Shown: positions 5,970-12,921, counted from the first letter of the stretch. The stretch: DNA of 12,921 nucleotides from Frankiaceae bacterium (GCA_030840615.1 JAVEEE010000115.1:1-12921), one strand, 5' to 3'. The notes: a model not told the origin generated them from the sequence alone. Numbers and translations: made by a program.

Positions 5970-7855
5970 GCTCCCTGCTCCCGTTCATCGTCGTCGGCTT
6001 GGTCAGCGGATCCGTCTACGGGCTCGCGGCCATGGGACTCGTGCTCACCTACAAGACGACCGGGGTGTTCAACTTCGCGCATGGCGCGGTCGCGACCGGG
6101 GCGGCGTACCTCTTCTTCGAGCTGCAGTCGCGGCAAGGCGTGCCGTGGCCGATCGCACTCGTGCTGACGGTTGCGCTCATCGCCGGTCTCGGCGGCCCGC
6201 TGATGGAGCTCGTCGGGCGGCGGCTGCGACAGGTGCCCGTGGCGACGCAGGTGGTCGCGACCGTCGGCATGTTGCTGGCGATCCAGGGCATCGTCGTCGC
6301 CATCTTCGGTGCCGCTGCGATGTCGTTCCCCGCCTTCCTGTCCACGCGCACCGTTCGGCTACCGGGCGTCTACGTCGGCGTCGACCAGATCGTCGTGTTT
6401 GCTGTCGCCGCGCTGCTCGCGATTGCGCTGTTCGTCTTCTTCCGCCGGTCCCGAGTGGGACTGTCTATGCAGGCCGTCGTCGACAACCCCGACCTCGTCG
6501 GGCTCGGCGGCAACAACCCGGTGCGGGTGCGCACGATCGCCTGGACGATCGGGCTGGGCACTGCGGCGCTCAGCGGCGTGCTGCTCGGCCCGAGCGTCGG
6601 GCTCAACGCACCACTGCTGACGTTGCTGGTCGTGCAGGCCTTCGGGGCAGCGGCCGTCGGTGGCTTCACCAGCCTGCCGCTCGTCTATGCCGGCGGTCTG
6701 CTACTCGGAGTGTTGGCCGCGGGCGTGACGAAGTACGGCCCCGGACACCAGTTCCTGCAGGGCGTGCCCAGCAGCCTTCCGTTCGTCTTCCTGCTCGGGG
6801 TGATGCTGCTCGCCCCACGCCGACTGGCGCAACGGCCGGTCCGCGCCCGGCTGCCCGCTGTCACCCCGCGGCCCTTGCCCCGCTGGCTTCGCACCGGCGG
6901 GCCGATCGCCGCGATCGCACTCGCCGCTGCCGTGCCTGCCCTTGTCGGGAGCCGGCTGCCGCTCTTCTCCAGCGGCGCGGCCTACGTCGTCCTCTTCGTC
7001 TCGCTCGCTCTCTTGGTGCGCACGTCCGGGCAGACCTCGCTGTGCCACGCGGGTTTCGCCGCCGTCGGTGCGTCGTCGTTCAGTCACCTGGCGCACGGTG
7101 CCGGGCTGCCGTGGGCAGTCGCGCTGCTCGTCGCGGGCCTCGTCGCGGTGCCGGTCGGCGCGTTGGTCGCCGTCCCGGCCATTCGCCTGTCCGGCCTCTA
7201 TCTCGCGCTGGCGACGTTCGGCTTCGGGGTGCTGTTGCAGCAACTCGTCTACCGCACCCGGTTCATGTTCGGCCGCAACGGCCCGCTCACGGTGCCGCGT
7301 CCGTCCGGCCTCGATGGAGACGTCGCGTTCTATTACGTCGTGCTGACCGTCGCAGTGCTCGCGTGCGTGCTGGTCACGGTGCTGACGCGGCAACGGCTGG
7401 GCCGGCTGCTGCGTGCTCTGGCCGACTCGCCGCTGGCGCTCGGCGCCCAGGGTGTCGACGTCAACGTCACGCGCGTCATCGTCTTCTGCGTGTCGGCGTT
7501 CCTCGCGGCGATCGCCGGTGCGCTGCTGGCGGCCCTCTCCGGATCGGTCGACGTAGCACCGTTCGACCCGTTCCGGTCGCTGCTCTATCTCGCGGTGCTC
7601 GCGGTCGCCGGGGCCGGACAGCTGCGCGCACCCGTGGTTGCCGCACTGCTCTTCGCCGTGTTGCCGGCCTACCTGGCCGGCAGCAATGCGGTCGCGACTT
7701 ACGAACCGGTCGCGTTCGGTGTGGGCGCGATCGTGGTCGCCCTCGTCGAGGGCAGTCGTGACGAGATCGTGGCCGTCGTACGACGCGGCGCCGAGCGCGG
7801 TCGGGCGAGGCTCGCCCGTGGTCCGGCCGCCGCACGCATGGTGGGTGCTCGATGA
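5966..7855 (+). CDS. Fused LivH-LivM-type ABC transporter permease
   Basis: A 629-residue integral membrane protein joining two permeases that are separate in the E. coli system. The first half (about 1-290) is LivH-like: it opens MSSLLPFIVVGLVSGSVYGL and has LTYKTTGVFNFAHGA (about 28-41) and a GLGGNNPVRVRTIAW cytoplasmic-loop segment. The second half (about 310-600) is LivM-like, with SGQTSLCHAGFAAVGA (about 355-370), IRLSGLYLALATFGFG and GAQGVDVNVTRVIVF. A proline-rich basic linker lies between. No ATPase domain is attached. I chose GTG 5966 because it gives a GTGA overlap with the previous stop, as at other junctions, and starts exactly where LivH homologs usually do. ATG 5948 (635 aa) and ATG 5876 (659 aa) are in-frame alternatives. 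It forms the channel energised by the two downstream ATPases. Confidence 0.92.
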   Translation: MSSLLPFIVVGLVSGSVYGLAAMGLVLTYKTTGVFNFAHGAVATGAAYLFFELQSRQGVPWPIALVLTVALIAGLGGPLMELVGRRLRQVPVATQVVATVGMLLAIQGIVVAIFGAAAMSFPAFLSTRTVRLPGVYVGVDQIVVFAVAALLAIALFVFFRRSRVGLSMQAVVDNPDLVGLGGNNPVRVRTIAWTIGLGTAALSGVLLGPSVGLNAPLLTLLVVQAFGAAAVGGFTSLPLVYAGGLLLGVLAAGVTKYGPGHQFLQGVPSSLPFVFLLGVMLLAPRRLAQRPVRARLPAVTPRPLPRWLRTGGPIAAIALAAAVPALVGSRLPLFSSGAAYVVLFVSLALLVRTSGQTSLCHAGFAAVGASSFSHLAHGAGLPWAVALLVAGLVAVPVGALVAVPAIRLSGLYLALATFGFGVLLQQLVYRTRFMFGRNGPLTVPRPSGLDGDVAFYYVVLTVAVLACVLVTVLTRQRLGRLLRALADSPLALGAQGVDVNVTRVIVFCVSAFLAAIAGALLAALSGSVDVAPFDPFRSLLYLAVLAVAGAGQLRAPVVAALLFAVLPAYLAGSNAVATYEPVAFGVGAIVVALVEGSRDEIVAVVRRGAERGRARLARGPAAARMVGAR

Positions 7856-8616
7856 GCGCCCCGGGTCTGAGCATCAGCTCGCTCGTCGTCCGCTACGGCG
7901 GCCTCGTTGCCGTCGACGACGTCAGCCTGACCGTGCCACCGGGGCGGGTCACCGGACTCATCGGCCCCAACGGCGCCGGCAAGACGTCGCTGTTCAACGC
8001 GTGCAGCGGGCTGGTGCGACCGACCGCAGGCCGGATCTGGCTCGACGGCCGTGACATCACCAGCCTCCCGTTCGCGCGCCGCCCGCAGCTCGGGCTCGGC
8101 CGGACGTTCCAGCGGATGGAGCTGTTCGACTCGCTGTCGGTGCGGCAGAACGTCGAGCTGGGTCGTGAAGGTGCCCTCGCCGGCTCGTCGGCGTGGCGGC
8201 AACTGGTCGCGCGCCGGTCGGAACGCGCGCTCATCGCCGAGGCGGCTGACGAGGCGCTAGCCACCTGCGGGCTGCGGGCTTACGCCGACCTGCCCGCCGG
8301 GGCGTTGTCGACCGGCAACCGCAGGCTGGTCGAGCTCGCCCGGGTGCTCGCCGGAGGCTTCCGCCTGCTGCTGCTCGACGAGCCGTCGAGCGGTCTGGAC
8401 GACCGGGAGTCGGAGCGGTTCGGGGCGATCCTGACCGAGGTCGCGCACGGCCGCGACATCGGCATCCTGCTCGTCGAGCACCATATGGAGCTGGTGCTGC
8501 AGGTGTGTGACTACCTCTACGTCCTCGACTTCGGTCGGTTGTTGTTCGAGGGCACCCCTGACGAGGCAGTCGCAAGCGAGGTCGTGCGGGCCGCCTACCT
8601 GGGGACAGCGGCATGA
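7852..8616 (+). CDS. livG: LivG-type ABC transporter ATP-binding protein
   Basis: A 254-residue cytoplasmic ATPase of the Liv family. Walker A GPNGAGKT is at 38-45, the Q-loop Gln at about 87 in GRTFQRMELF, Walker B RLLLLDEP at 171-178, and the switch His at 210 in LLVEHHMELV. The C-terminal end VVRAAYLG is typical of the family. The ABC signature reads LSTGN (152-156) rather than LSGGQ or the LSYGQ common in LivG; the central Ser and Gly needed for ATP contact are kept. It should pair with the LivF-like protein on the fused permease. The start overlaps the permease stop as ATGA. LivG rather than LivF is chosen from gene order and the GRTFQ segment. Confidence 0.93.
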   Translation: MSAPGLSISSLVVRYGGLVAVDDVSLTVPPGRVTGLIGPNGAGKTSLFNACSGLVRPTAGRIWLDGRDITSLPFARRPQLGLGRTFQRMELFDSLSVRQNVELGREGALAGSSAWRQLVARRSERALIAEAADEALATCGLRAYADLPAGALSTGNRRLVELARVLAGGFRLLLLDEPSSGLDDRESERFGAILTEVAHGRDIGILLVEHHMELVLQVCDYLYVLDFGRLLFEGTPDEAVASEVVRAAYLGTAA

Positions 8617-8669
8617 GCCGGCGCAGCCGGCGCCGTTGTTGGGTGGCGGGCGGGGCGGTGGACGTATGA
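8613..8669 (+). CDS. Possible 18-residue coupling mini-ORF between livG and livF
   Basis: ATG 8613-8615 overlaps the livG stop as ATGA, and the frame closes at TGA 8667-8669, which overlaps the livF start codon (8666-8668) as ATGA. The peptide would be MSRRSRRRCWVAGGAVDV. Both ends thus match the coupling style used elsewhere in the operon, so ribosomes finishing livG could translate this frame and reach the livF start. A stable peptide function is not implied. It may be chance: the frame is short and its Arg-rich start comes from a GC-rich hairpin. Confidence 0.25.
   Translation: MSRRSRRRCWVAGGAVDV
8617..8634 (+). repeat. GC-rich 9-bp direct repeat / hairpin between livG and livF
   Basis: Two near-identical 9-mers, GCCGGCGCA and GCCGGCGCC, stand side by side just after the livG stop. 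Because GCCGGC is its own reverse complement, 8617-8622 and 8626-8631 can pair into a 6-bp all-GC stem with a GCA loop. No run of T follows at a terminator distance, so it looks more like an mRNA stability or translation-tuning hairpin than a factor-independent terminator. Confidence 0.4.
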
Positions 8670-9388
8670 AGCCTGGGCTCGAGCTCCGCGGTGTCTCCGC
8701 CGGCTACGCCGGCACGACCGTGCTGCGCGATGTGAGCCTGACCGTCCCGGCGGGGTCTGTCGTCGCGCTCCTCGGCCCGAACGGCGCGGGCAAGACGACC
8801 CTGCTCAACGTCGCGTCGGGCGTGCTGGCCGCCGACGCCGGAACGGTGTGGCTGGCCGATGCGGACGTGACCGCGGAGGCGTCGTACCGCCGGGCTGCCC
8901 GTGGGCTGTGTCACGTGCCCGAGGGACGGGGCATCTTCCCGAGCCTCACCGTCCGCCAGAACATTGCCCTGCATGTGGCGCCGCGCGACGAACAGGTCGC
9001 GATCTCGCTCGCGGTCGACGCCTTCCCCGTGCTCGGCCGTCGACTCGGACAGTTGGCCGGGACGCTGTCCGGCGGCGAGCAGCAGATGCTGGCGTTGACA
9101 GCTGCCCGGGTACGACGCCCCGAGGTCGTGCTCCTCGACGAGGTGTCCACCGGGCTCGCCCCGCAGGTGATCGACGAGATCTTCGCGTTCCTCGCATCGC
9201 TCGCCGCAGCCGGCGCATCGCTGCTCGTGGTGGAGCAATACGTCGCCCGCGCGCTTGCACTCGCCGACTACGTCTACATCCTCCGCAATGGTGGCGTGGC
9301 GTTCGTCGGTGAGCCCGCCGAGCTGACCGACGAATCCGTCTTCGCCGCCTACCTCGGCACCACCACGACCGTCCCGGTGGGGGCCTGA
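8666..9388 (+). CDS. livF: LivF-type ABC transporter ATP-binding protein
   Basis: A 240-residue cytoplasmic ATPase. Walker A GPNGAGKT is at 37-44, the LivF hallmark VPEGRGIFPSLTVRQN at about 84-99, signature LSGGE at 134-138, and Walker B VVLLDE at 154-159 followed by VSTGLAP. The switch position is VVEQY with Gln191 in place of His; LivF proteins normally have EQN here, so this is a family trait, not a defect. The frame is open from 8507, but ATG 8666 is chosen because the preceding 53 residues overlap livG and are unlike any ABC protein, while MKPGLELRGVSAGYAG begins a standard domain. A weak purine-rich GGTGGA lies just upstream. Unlike its neighbours, the gene is separated from livG by 49 bases. 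Confidence 0.93.
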   Translation: MKPGLELRGVSAGYAGTTVLRDVSLTVPAGSVVALLGPNGAGKTTLLNVASGVLAADAGTVWLADADVTAEASYRRAARGLCHVPEGRGIFPSLTVRQNIALHVAPRDEQVAISLAVDAFPVLGRRLGQLAGTLSGGEQQMLALTAARVRRPEVVLLDEVSTGLAPQVIDEIFAFLASLAAAGASLLVVEQYVARALALADYVYILRNGGVAFVGEPAELTDESVFAAYLGTTTTVPVGA

Positions 9389-11029
9389 GTGCCCGCGCCG
9401 GACTGGTTGGCCTCGGAGCGGCTCACCGTTGCCGAGCTGGTGGACGATCGGGCCGGCAAGACCCCGGACGTGACGGCCCTGTGGCTCGACGACGTCGGCT
9501 ACACGTTCGCGGACCTTGCCAGCCGATCACGGGCCGCGGCGTCGGCGTTGCTCGGACTGGGGGTCCGGCCGGGTGAAGCGGTGGCTCTGCTGCTGGAGAG
9601 CTGCATCGACCTGGTGGACGTCTGGCTCGGCGCGACTGCCGCCGGGATCGTCTCGGTGCCCATCAACATCGCCAACCGCGGCGACTTTCTGATCCATCAG
9701 CTACGCGACAGCCAGACGGTGCTGCTGCTCGCCGATGCCACGACCGTCGACGCGGTCCGCGCCGTTGCCGGCGACCTCCCGCAGCTGCGCGTCGTCGTGG
9801 TGGTCGGGGACGCGGGCGGCGGCTGGCCGTCGCACGTGCAGGCGGTGTCGTCCGAAGTGCTCGTCGGCAACGCAGCGACGCTGGGCGATGACGCCGGGAC
9901 GCCGTGGCCCGACGACGCCCGTGCGGCCTGGAACGCGCCGGCTTGCATCCTCTACACCTCCGGGACGACCGGGCCGTCCAAGGGTGTTGTTGTGACGCAG
10001 CACTATCTGGTCACGGCGGCGCGCATCGTCGCTGATGCGTATGCGCTCGCACCGGGTGACGTCACCTACGGTGCCGTGCCGTTGTTCCACTTCAGCGGGA
10101 TGCTCGGCTCGGTGCTGGCCGCCGTTGTCGCCGGCAGCAGTGCCGTGGTCGACCGCCGTTTCTCTGTGTCGTCGACCTGGGAGCGGGTGCGTCAATACGG
10201 CGTGACGGGCGTCATCGCCGTCGGCGCGATGATCCTGATGCTGTGGAACTTGCCTGAGTCGGACGACGACCCGAAGCTGCGCTTTCTCGCCGGTGCGCCT
10301 ATCCCCGCCGAGCTGCACCGGCGCATCGAGGAGCGCTACGGCTGCCGAATCTGCACGATGTATGGCATGACCGAGGCGTTCCCGCTGGCCGTCTGGGGCG
10401 TGCACGACGACGCGGAGCCCGGGTCGGCCGGGCACACCTCGCCGCTGTTCGACGTGCGCATCTTCGACGATGCCGACGCCGAGATTGCTGTGGGCGAGCC
10501 GGGCGAGATCGTCTGCCGGCCGCGCGCGCCGCACGTGATGTTCGAGGGATACCACGGCAACCCGACCGCGACGGTCGAACAATGGCGCAATGGTTGGTTC
10601 CACACCGGCGACTTCGGCCGCGTCGACGCCGACGGCAACCTGTTCTTCGTCGACCGCAAGAAGGACGCGATGCGTCGCCGTGGCGAGAACATCTCGTCGT
10701 ACGAGGTCGAGCAGAGCGTGCTCCGTCATCCTGCCGTGGCCGAGGTCGCGGCGCATGCGGTCCCGAGCGACGTCGGCGAGGACGACGTGAAGGTCTGTGT
10801 CATTGCCCACGAGCCAGTGACCCCGGAGGAGCTGCTGCAGCACTGCATCGACCGGATGCCGGCGTTCGCCGTACCGCGTTACATCGAGCTGGTCGACGAC
10901 CTGCCGCGCAACGCGGTCGGGCGGGTGCTCAAGTATGTGCTGCGCGAGCGCGGGGTGACTTCGGGCACGTGGGATCGTGAACAGTCCGCGCTGGCGTCAC
11001 GGCCACGCGCGCAGAGGGAGGGTCGCTAG
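9389..11029 (+). CDS. AMP-forming acyl-CoA synthetase (CaiC-like carboxylate-CoA ligase)
   Basis: A 546-residue adenylate-forming enzyme that would convert a carboxylic acid, ATP and CoA into acyl-CoA, AMP and pyrophosphate. Motifs in order: ILYTSGTTGPSKG (about 187-199), GAPIPAELHRR, MYGMTE (324-329), GWFHTGD (402-408), the hinge DRKKDAMRRRGENISSYEVE (422-441), and the catalytic Lys of the A10 motif, Lys515 in PRNAVGRVLKYVLRE. The RRRGENISSYEVE hinge is that of the crotonobetaine/carnitine-CoA ligase-like branch rather than long-chain FadD proteins. The start is GTG 9389, immediately after the livF stop, with G-rich GGTGGGGG upstream. The position behind the importer suggests that it activates the imported acid; the substrate is not determined by sequence. 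The stop TAG shares its G with the next start. Confidence 0.93.
   Translation: MPAPDWLASERLTVAELVDDRAGKTPDVTALWLDDVGYTFADLASRSRAAASALLGLGVRPGEAVALLLESCIDLVDVWLGATAAGIVSVPINIANRGDFLIHQLRDSQTVLLLADATTVDAVRAVAGDLPQLRVVVVVGDAGGGWPSHVQAVSSEVLVGNAATLGDDAGTPWPDDARAAWNAPACILYTSGTTGPSKGVVVTQHYLVTAARIVADAYALAPGDVTYGAVPLFHFSGMLGSVLAAVVAGSSAVVDRRFSVSSTWERVRQYGVTGVIAVGAMILMLWNLPESDDDPKLRFLAGAPIPAELHRRIEERYGCRICTMYGMTEAFPLAVWGVHDDAEPGSAGHTSPLFDVRIFDDADAEIAVGEPGEIVCRPRAPHVMFEGYHGNPTATVEQWRNGWFHTGDFGRVDADGNLFFVDRKKDAMRRRGENISSYEVEQSVLRHPAVAEVAAHAVPSDVGEDDVKVCVIAHEPVTPEELLQHCIDRMPAFAVPRYIELVDDLPRNAVGRVLKYVLRERGVTSGTWDREQSALASRPRAQREGR
11016..11022 (+). promoter_or_regulatory. Ribosome binding site deciding a GTG start
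   Basis: GGGAGGG inside the end of the ligase gene lies about six bases before GTG 11029. It supports that GTG as the start of the downstream SDR, which has no ATG near its N-terminus. Confidence 0.55.
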
Positions 11030-11775
11030 TGGGGGAGTCGCCGCCACCGGTAGCGCCCGCCCCGGTGGCCCTAGTCACCGGCGGCAGCGGTGGCATCGGA
11101 TTCGCGTGCGGTGAGCTGCTGGCGAAGCGCGGCTACGACGTGCTGCTCACCGCGCGCCGGGAGGCGCCCCTGCGGGAGGCGGCCGAGAGGCTCGGGTGCC
11201 GCTGGAAGACCGCGGACTGCAGCGTCGAGGCGGACGTCGACGCGCTCTACGAGGGGGAAACCGCGGTCGCCATGGTCGTGCACGCGGCGGGCCTGTACGA
11301 AGGCACGTTGGTACGCCGGCAGACGGTCGACGTCGTCGACCGGGTGCTCGCCGCCAACCTGCGCTCGGCTTATCTCGTCGCGTCGAAGGCCCTGCCCCTG
11401 ATGAGCGCCGGCGGGCGCATCGTCTTCATCTCCTCCATCGCGAGCCGGGGCGAGCCGACCCTCTCGGCCTACTCGATGTCCAAGGCCGGCGAGAACGCGC
11501 TCGCCGCCGCACTTGCCGGCGAGGTCGAGAAGCAGGGCATCGGTGTCCACCTCGTGACGCCCGGGCCGGTCGACACACCGATGTTCGGCGACTATGTCGC
11601 CAACGTCCCGACGCTCCATGCCGACGACGTCGCCCGTGCCGTCGGTTGGCTCGAGGAGATGCCGCCGCACGTGGTCGTGCGCGAGATCGTGCTCGAGCCG
11701 GTGACGTCGGGTCCATTCGTGCCGTCGCGCTCCGCGCGCGAGAGCACGCAGCCAGCGGGTGCGAGCGACGCGTGA
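11029..11775 (+). CDS. Short-chain dehydrogenase/reductase (SDR), probably NADP-dependent
   Basis: A 248-residue classical SDR. TGGSGGIG lies at 17-24; the second strand ends in TARRE, whose basic residues favour NADP, in contrast to the Asp49-bearing SDR at 1544-2395. HAAG (85-88) replaces the usual NNAG. Asn110, Ser135, Tyr148 and Lys152 complete the catalytic tetrad, and TPGPVDTPMF follows. The tail is shorter than in many SDRs and lacks the typical GQ-x3-DGG strand; it ends in a polar stretch. A ketone or alcohol, perhaps at the CoA-ester level, is the likely substrate; I cannot say which. It starts at GTG one base into the ligase stop (TAGTG) and ends in a GTGA overlap with the CoA-transferase gene. 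Confidence 0.9.
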   Translation: MGESPPPVAPAPVALVTGGSGGIGFACGELLAKRGYDVLLTARREAPLREAAERLGCRWKTADCSVEADVDALYEGETAVAMVVHAAGLYEGTLVRRQTVDVVDRVLAANLRSAYLVASKALPLMSAGGRIVFISSIASRGEPTLSAYSMSKAGENALAAALAGEVEKQGIGVHLVTPGPVDTPMFGDYVANVPTLHADDVARAVGWLEEMPPHVVVREIVLEPVTSGPFVPSRSARESTQPAGASDA

Positions 11776-12921
11776 GCGAACCCCGTCCCCTTGCCGGAGT
11801 GCGGGTGCTCGACTGCACCCGCCGCCTTGCCGGCGCCTACGCCGGCAAGATGCTGCGCGACGTCGGCGCGGACGTGGTCGTCACCGGCGACCGCCCGGAC
11901 GACGTCGTGCCCCGCGCGCAAAATGAGGCGGTGTGGCTGTGGTTGCAGGCGGGCAAGCGGCGCGTCGCCCGCGCGGGCGTGCCGCAGCTGCAGGAGCTGG
12001 CCGACATAGTGCTCGTCGACACCGATGACGGCCCGACCCGACAAGGTTCGGTGACGGTGAGCATCACCGACTTCGGCCGGAGCGGGCCGTGGGCCGACCG
12101 GCCGGCCTCGCACCTCACGCTCGAAGCCGAGTCGGGCTCGCTGGGCAGCCGCGGCGTGCCGGAGCTGCCGCCGGTCGCCGTCGGCGGGCAGCTCGGCGAG
12201 TGGATCGCCGGGCTCTACGCGGGAACAGCCGCGCTCGCGGCATGGCGCAGCACTCGGTCGTCGGGCGCGGCCGAGCACGTCGAGGTCTCCGTCTTCGAGT
12301 GCATGCTCGTGACGCTCAACATGCACGAACCCCTGCACGCGGCGCTCGCCGGATCCGACGCGTTCACCCGCTGGGTGCAAGTGCCGTCAGTCGAGCGCAC
12401 CAAAGACGGTTGGGTCTGCTTCTCCCTCGTCACGGGCCAGCAGTGGCAGGACTTCACGGTCATGATCGGTCGGCCCGACCTCGGCGAGGACCAGACGCTC
12501 GCGAACATGCTCGGCCGCTGGCCGCGGCGGCACGAGATCTACGCCGCGATGGAGCCGTGGCTCACAGCACGGACCGTCGAGGAGGTCGTCGAGCAGGCCG
12601 CCGCATGCCGGCTGCCGGTCGCGCACGTCACCGACGGACCGACCATCGCGGCGATGGAGCACTTCCGGCTGCGCGGCACGTTCACGACCAGCCCGCACGG
12701 TGATTACCGGCAACCGCGTCCGCCGTACCTCTTCTCTGCCTTCACCACCGCGCCCCCTGCGCCCGCACCGCAGACCACCACCGGCAGTGCTGCGCTCGTG
12801 GAGGCATGGCGCTCGAACACGCGACCCGGCATGAGGAACCCCGACACCAGGAACCCCGACACCAGGAACCCCGACACCAGGAACCCCGACACCAGGAACC
12901 CCGACACCAGGAACCCCGACA
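11772..12921 (+). CDS. CaiB/BaiF (class III) CoA-transferase family protein, runs off the right edge
   Basis: The frame opens at GTG 11772 (GTGA overlap with the SDR stop) and stays open to the edge, giving 383 codons with no stop. The N-terminal signature PLAGVRVLDCTRRLAGAYAGKMLRDVGADVV is that of class III CoA-transferases, which move CoA between carboxylic acids. The segment GGQLGEWIAGLYAGTAALAAW aligns by eye with the VGVSVADLVAGLYA-like catalytic region, placing Glu143 where the usual catalytic Asp stands. The part between the N-terminal motif and this region is shorter than in typical ~400-residue members. EVSVFECM and later RPPYLFSAF follow normal family order. From residue about 353 the chain turns into RNPDT repeats. 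It could supply CoA in place of, or after, the ligase. Whether it is active, or half of a two-gene enzyme, is open. Confidence 0.85.
   Translation, partial: MSEPRPLAGVRVLDCTRRLAGAYAGKMLRDVGADVVVTGDRPDDVVPRAQNEAVWLWLQAGKRRVARAGVPQLQELADIVLVDTDDGPTRQGSVTVSITDFGRSGPWADRPASHLTLEAESGSLGSRGVPELPPVAVGGQLGEWIAGLYAGTAALAAWRSTRSSGAAEHVEVSVFECMLVTLNMHEPLHAALAGSDAFTRWVQVPSVERTKDGWVCFSLVTGQQWQDFTVMIGRPDLGEDQTLANMLGRWPRRHEIYAAMEPWLTARTVEEVVEQAAACRLPVAHVTDGPTIAAMEHFRLRGTFTTSPHGDYRQPRPPYLFSAFTTAPPAPAPQTTTGSAALVEAWRSNTRPGMRNPDTRNPDTRNPDTRNPDTRNPDTRNPD
12828..12921 (+). repeat. 15-bp tandem repeat, in frame with the CoA-transferase gene
   Basis: One diverged copy (12828-12842, GGCATGAGGAACCCC) is followed by five identical copies of GACACCAGGAACCCC (12843-12857, 12858-12872, 12873-12887, 12888-12902, 12903-12917) and the first four bases of another. 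The unit is five codons and encodes Asp-Thr-Arg-Asn-Pro, so copy-number changes keep the frame. The array continues beyond the window; its full length is unknown. Confidence 0.95.

Noticed and set aside
5959..7761. Plus-strand open frame (600 codons) in another frame of the permease gene
   Set aside because: It is an Arg/Ala-rich frame-shifted reading without membrane segments. The permease frame has the LivH and LivM motifs.
8507..8665. N-terminal extension of LivF inside livG
   Set aside because: The extra 53 residues are an out-of-frame reading of livG and precede a normal ABC domain start at 8666.
9701..10843. Minus-strand open frame (380 codons) opposite the ligase
   Set aside because: Arg/His/Val-rich shadow without motifs; the ligase frame contains every adenylation motif.
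12089..12703. Plus-strand open frame (204 codons) at the CoA-transferase
   Set aside because: It is Arg/Ala-rich and out of frame with the CoA-transferase, which stays open from 11772 to the edge with recognisable family sequence.
12704..12907. Minus-strand open frame with VSGFL repeats, looking like a repetitive membrane peptide
   Set aside because: It is the reverse reading of the 15-bp repeat plus the end of the CoA-transferase gene. Nothing beyond the repeat supports it as a protein, though the strand used past the edge cannot be seen.
12828..12921. CRISPR array
   Set aside because: The 15-bp units abut directly with no spacers, so it is a simple tandem repeat.

Overview
The window is high-GC, tightly packed DNA with very little intergenic space, frequent GTG starts and 1-4 bp gene overlaps. 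Its proteins resemble those of Actinomycetota (the Mycobacteriales/Frankia/Sporichthya type of gene content), but I cannot name a genus from sequence alone. I see no tRNA, rRNA, CRISPR array, insertion sequence or phage gene.

Layout. Bases 1-1550 (+) hold the end of an acyl-CoA dehydrogenase gene and a complete second one, joined by a TGATG overlap. Bases 1544-2395 (-) hold a short-chain dehydrogenase (SDR) that converges on the second dehydrogenase; the two stops overlap. Bases 2396-2495 are the only sizeable non-coding gap and form a divergent promoter region. From 2496 to the right edge all genes lie on the + strand in one apparent operon of at least ten genes: a branched-chain-amino-acid-type (HAAT/Liv family) lipoprotein substrate-binding protein; a secreted, C-terminally anchored protein of unknown function; two small two-helix membrane proteins; a fused LivH-LivM permease; LivG and LivF ATPases; an acyl-CoA ligase; a second SDR; and a CaiB/BaiF-type CoA-transferase that runs off the edge into a 15-bp tandem repeat.

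How the genes may work together (inference). The transporter would import an organic acid or other carbon source. The ligase and/or CoA-transferase would convert it to a CoA thioester, and the SDRs and the acyl-CoA dehydrogenase pair would oxidise it. The substrate cannot be read from the sequence; the Liv-type family name does not mean it is an amino acid. Fatty, terpenoid, steroid-derived, alicyclic or aromatic acids all fit.

The least familiar part is bases 3929-5969: three envelope proteins inserted between the binding-protein gene and the permease gene, where a canonical liv operon has none. The two small ones (107 and 152 aa) share a clear sequence signature and look like tandem paralogs; the second also carries a Cys/His tail that may bind metal. 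This is the best candidate here for an undescribed system: an accessory envelope module of a Liv-type importer. Other points are an 18-codon mini-ORF bridging livG and livF, an apparent Asp-to-Glu change at the catalytic position of the CoA-transferase, and the in-frame pentapeptide repeat at the right edge.
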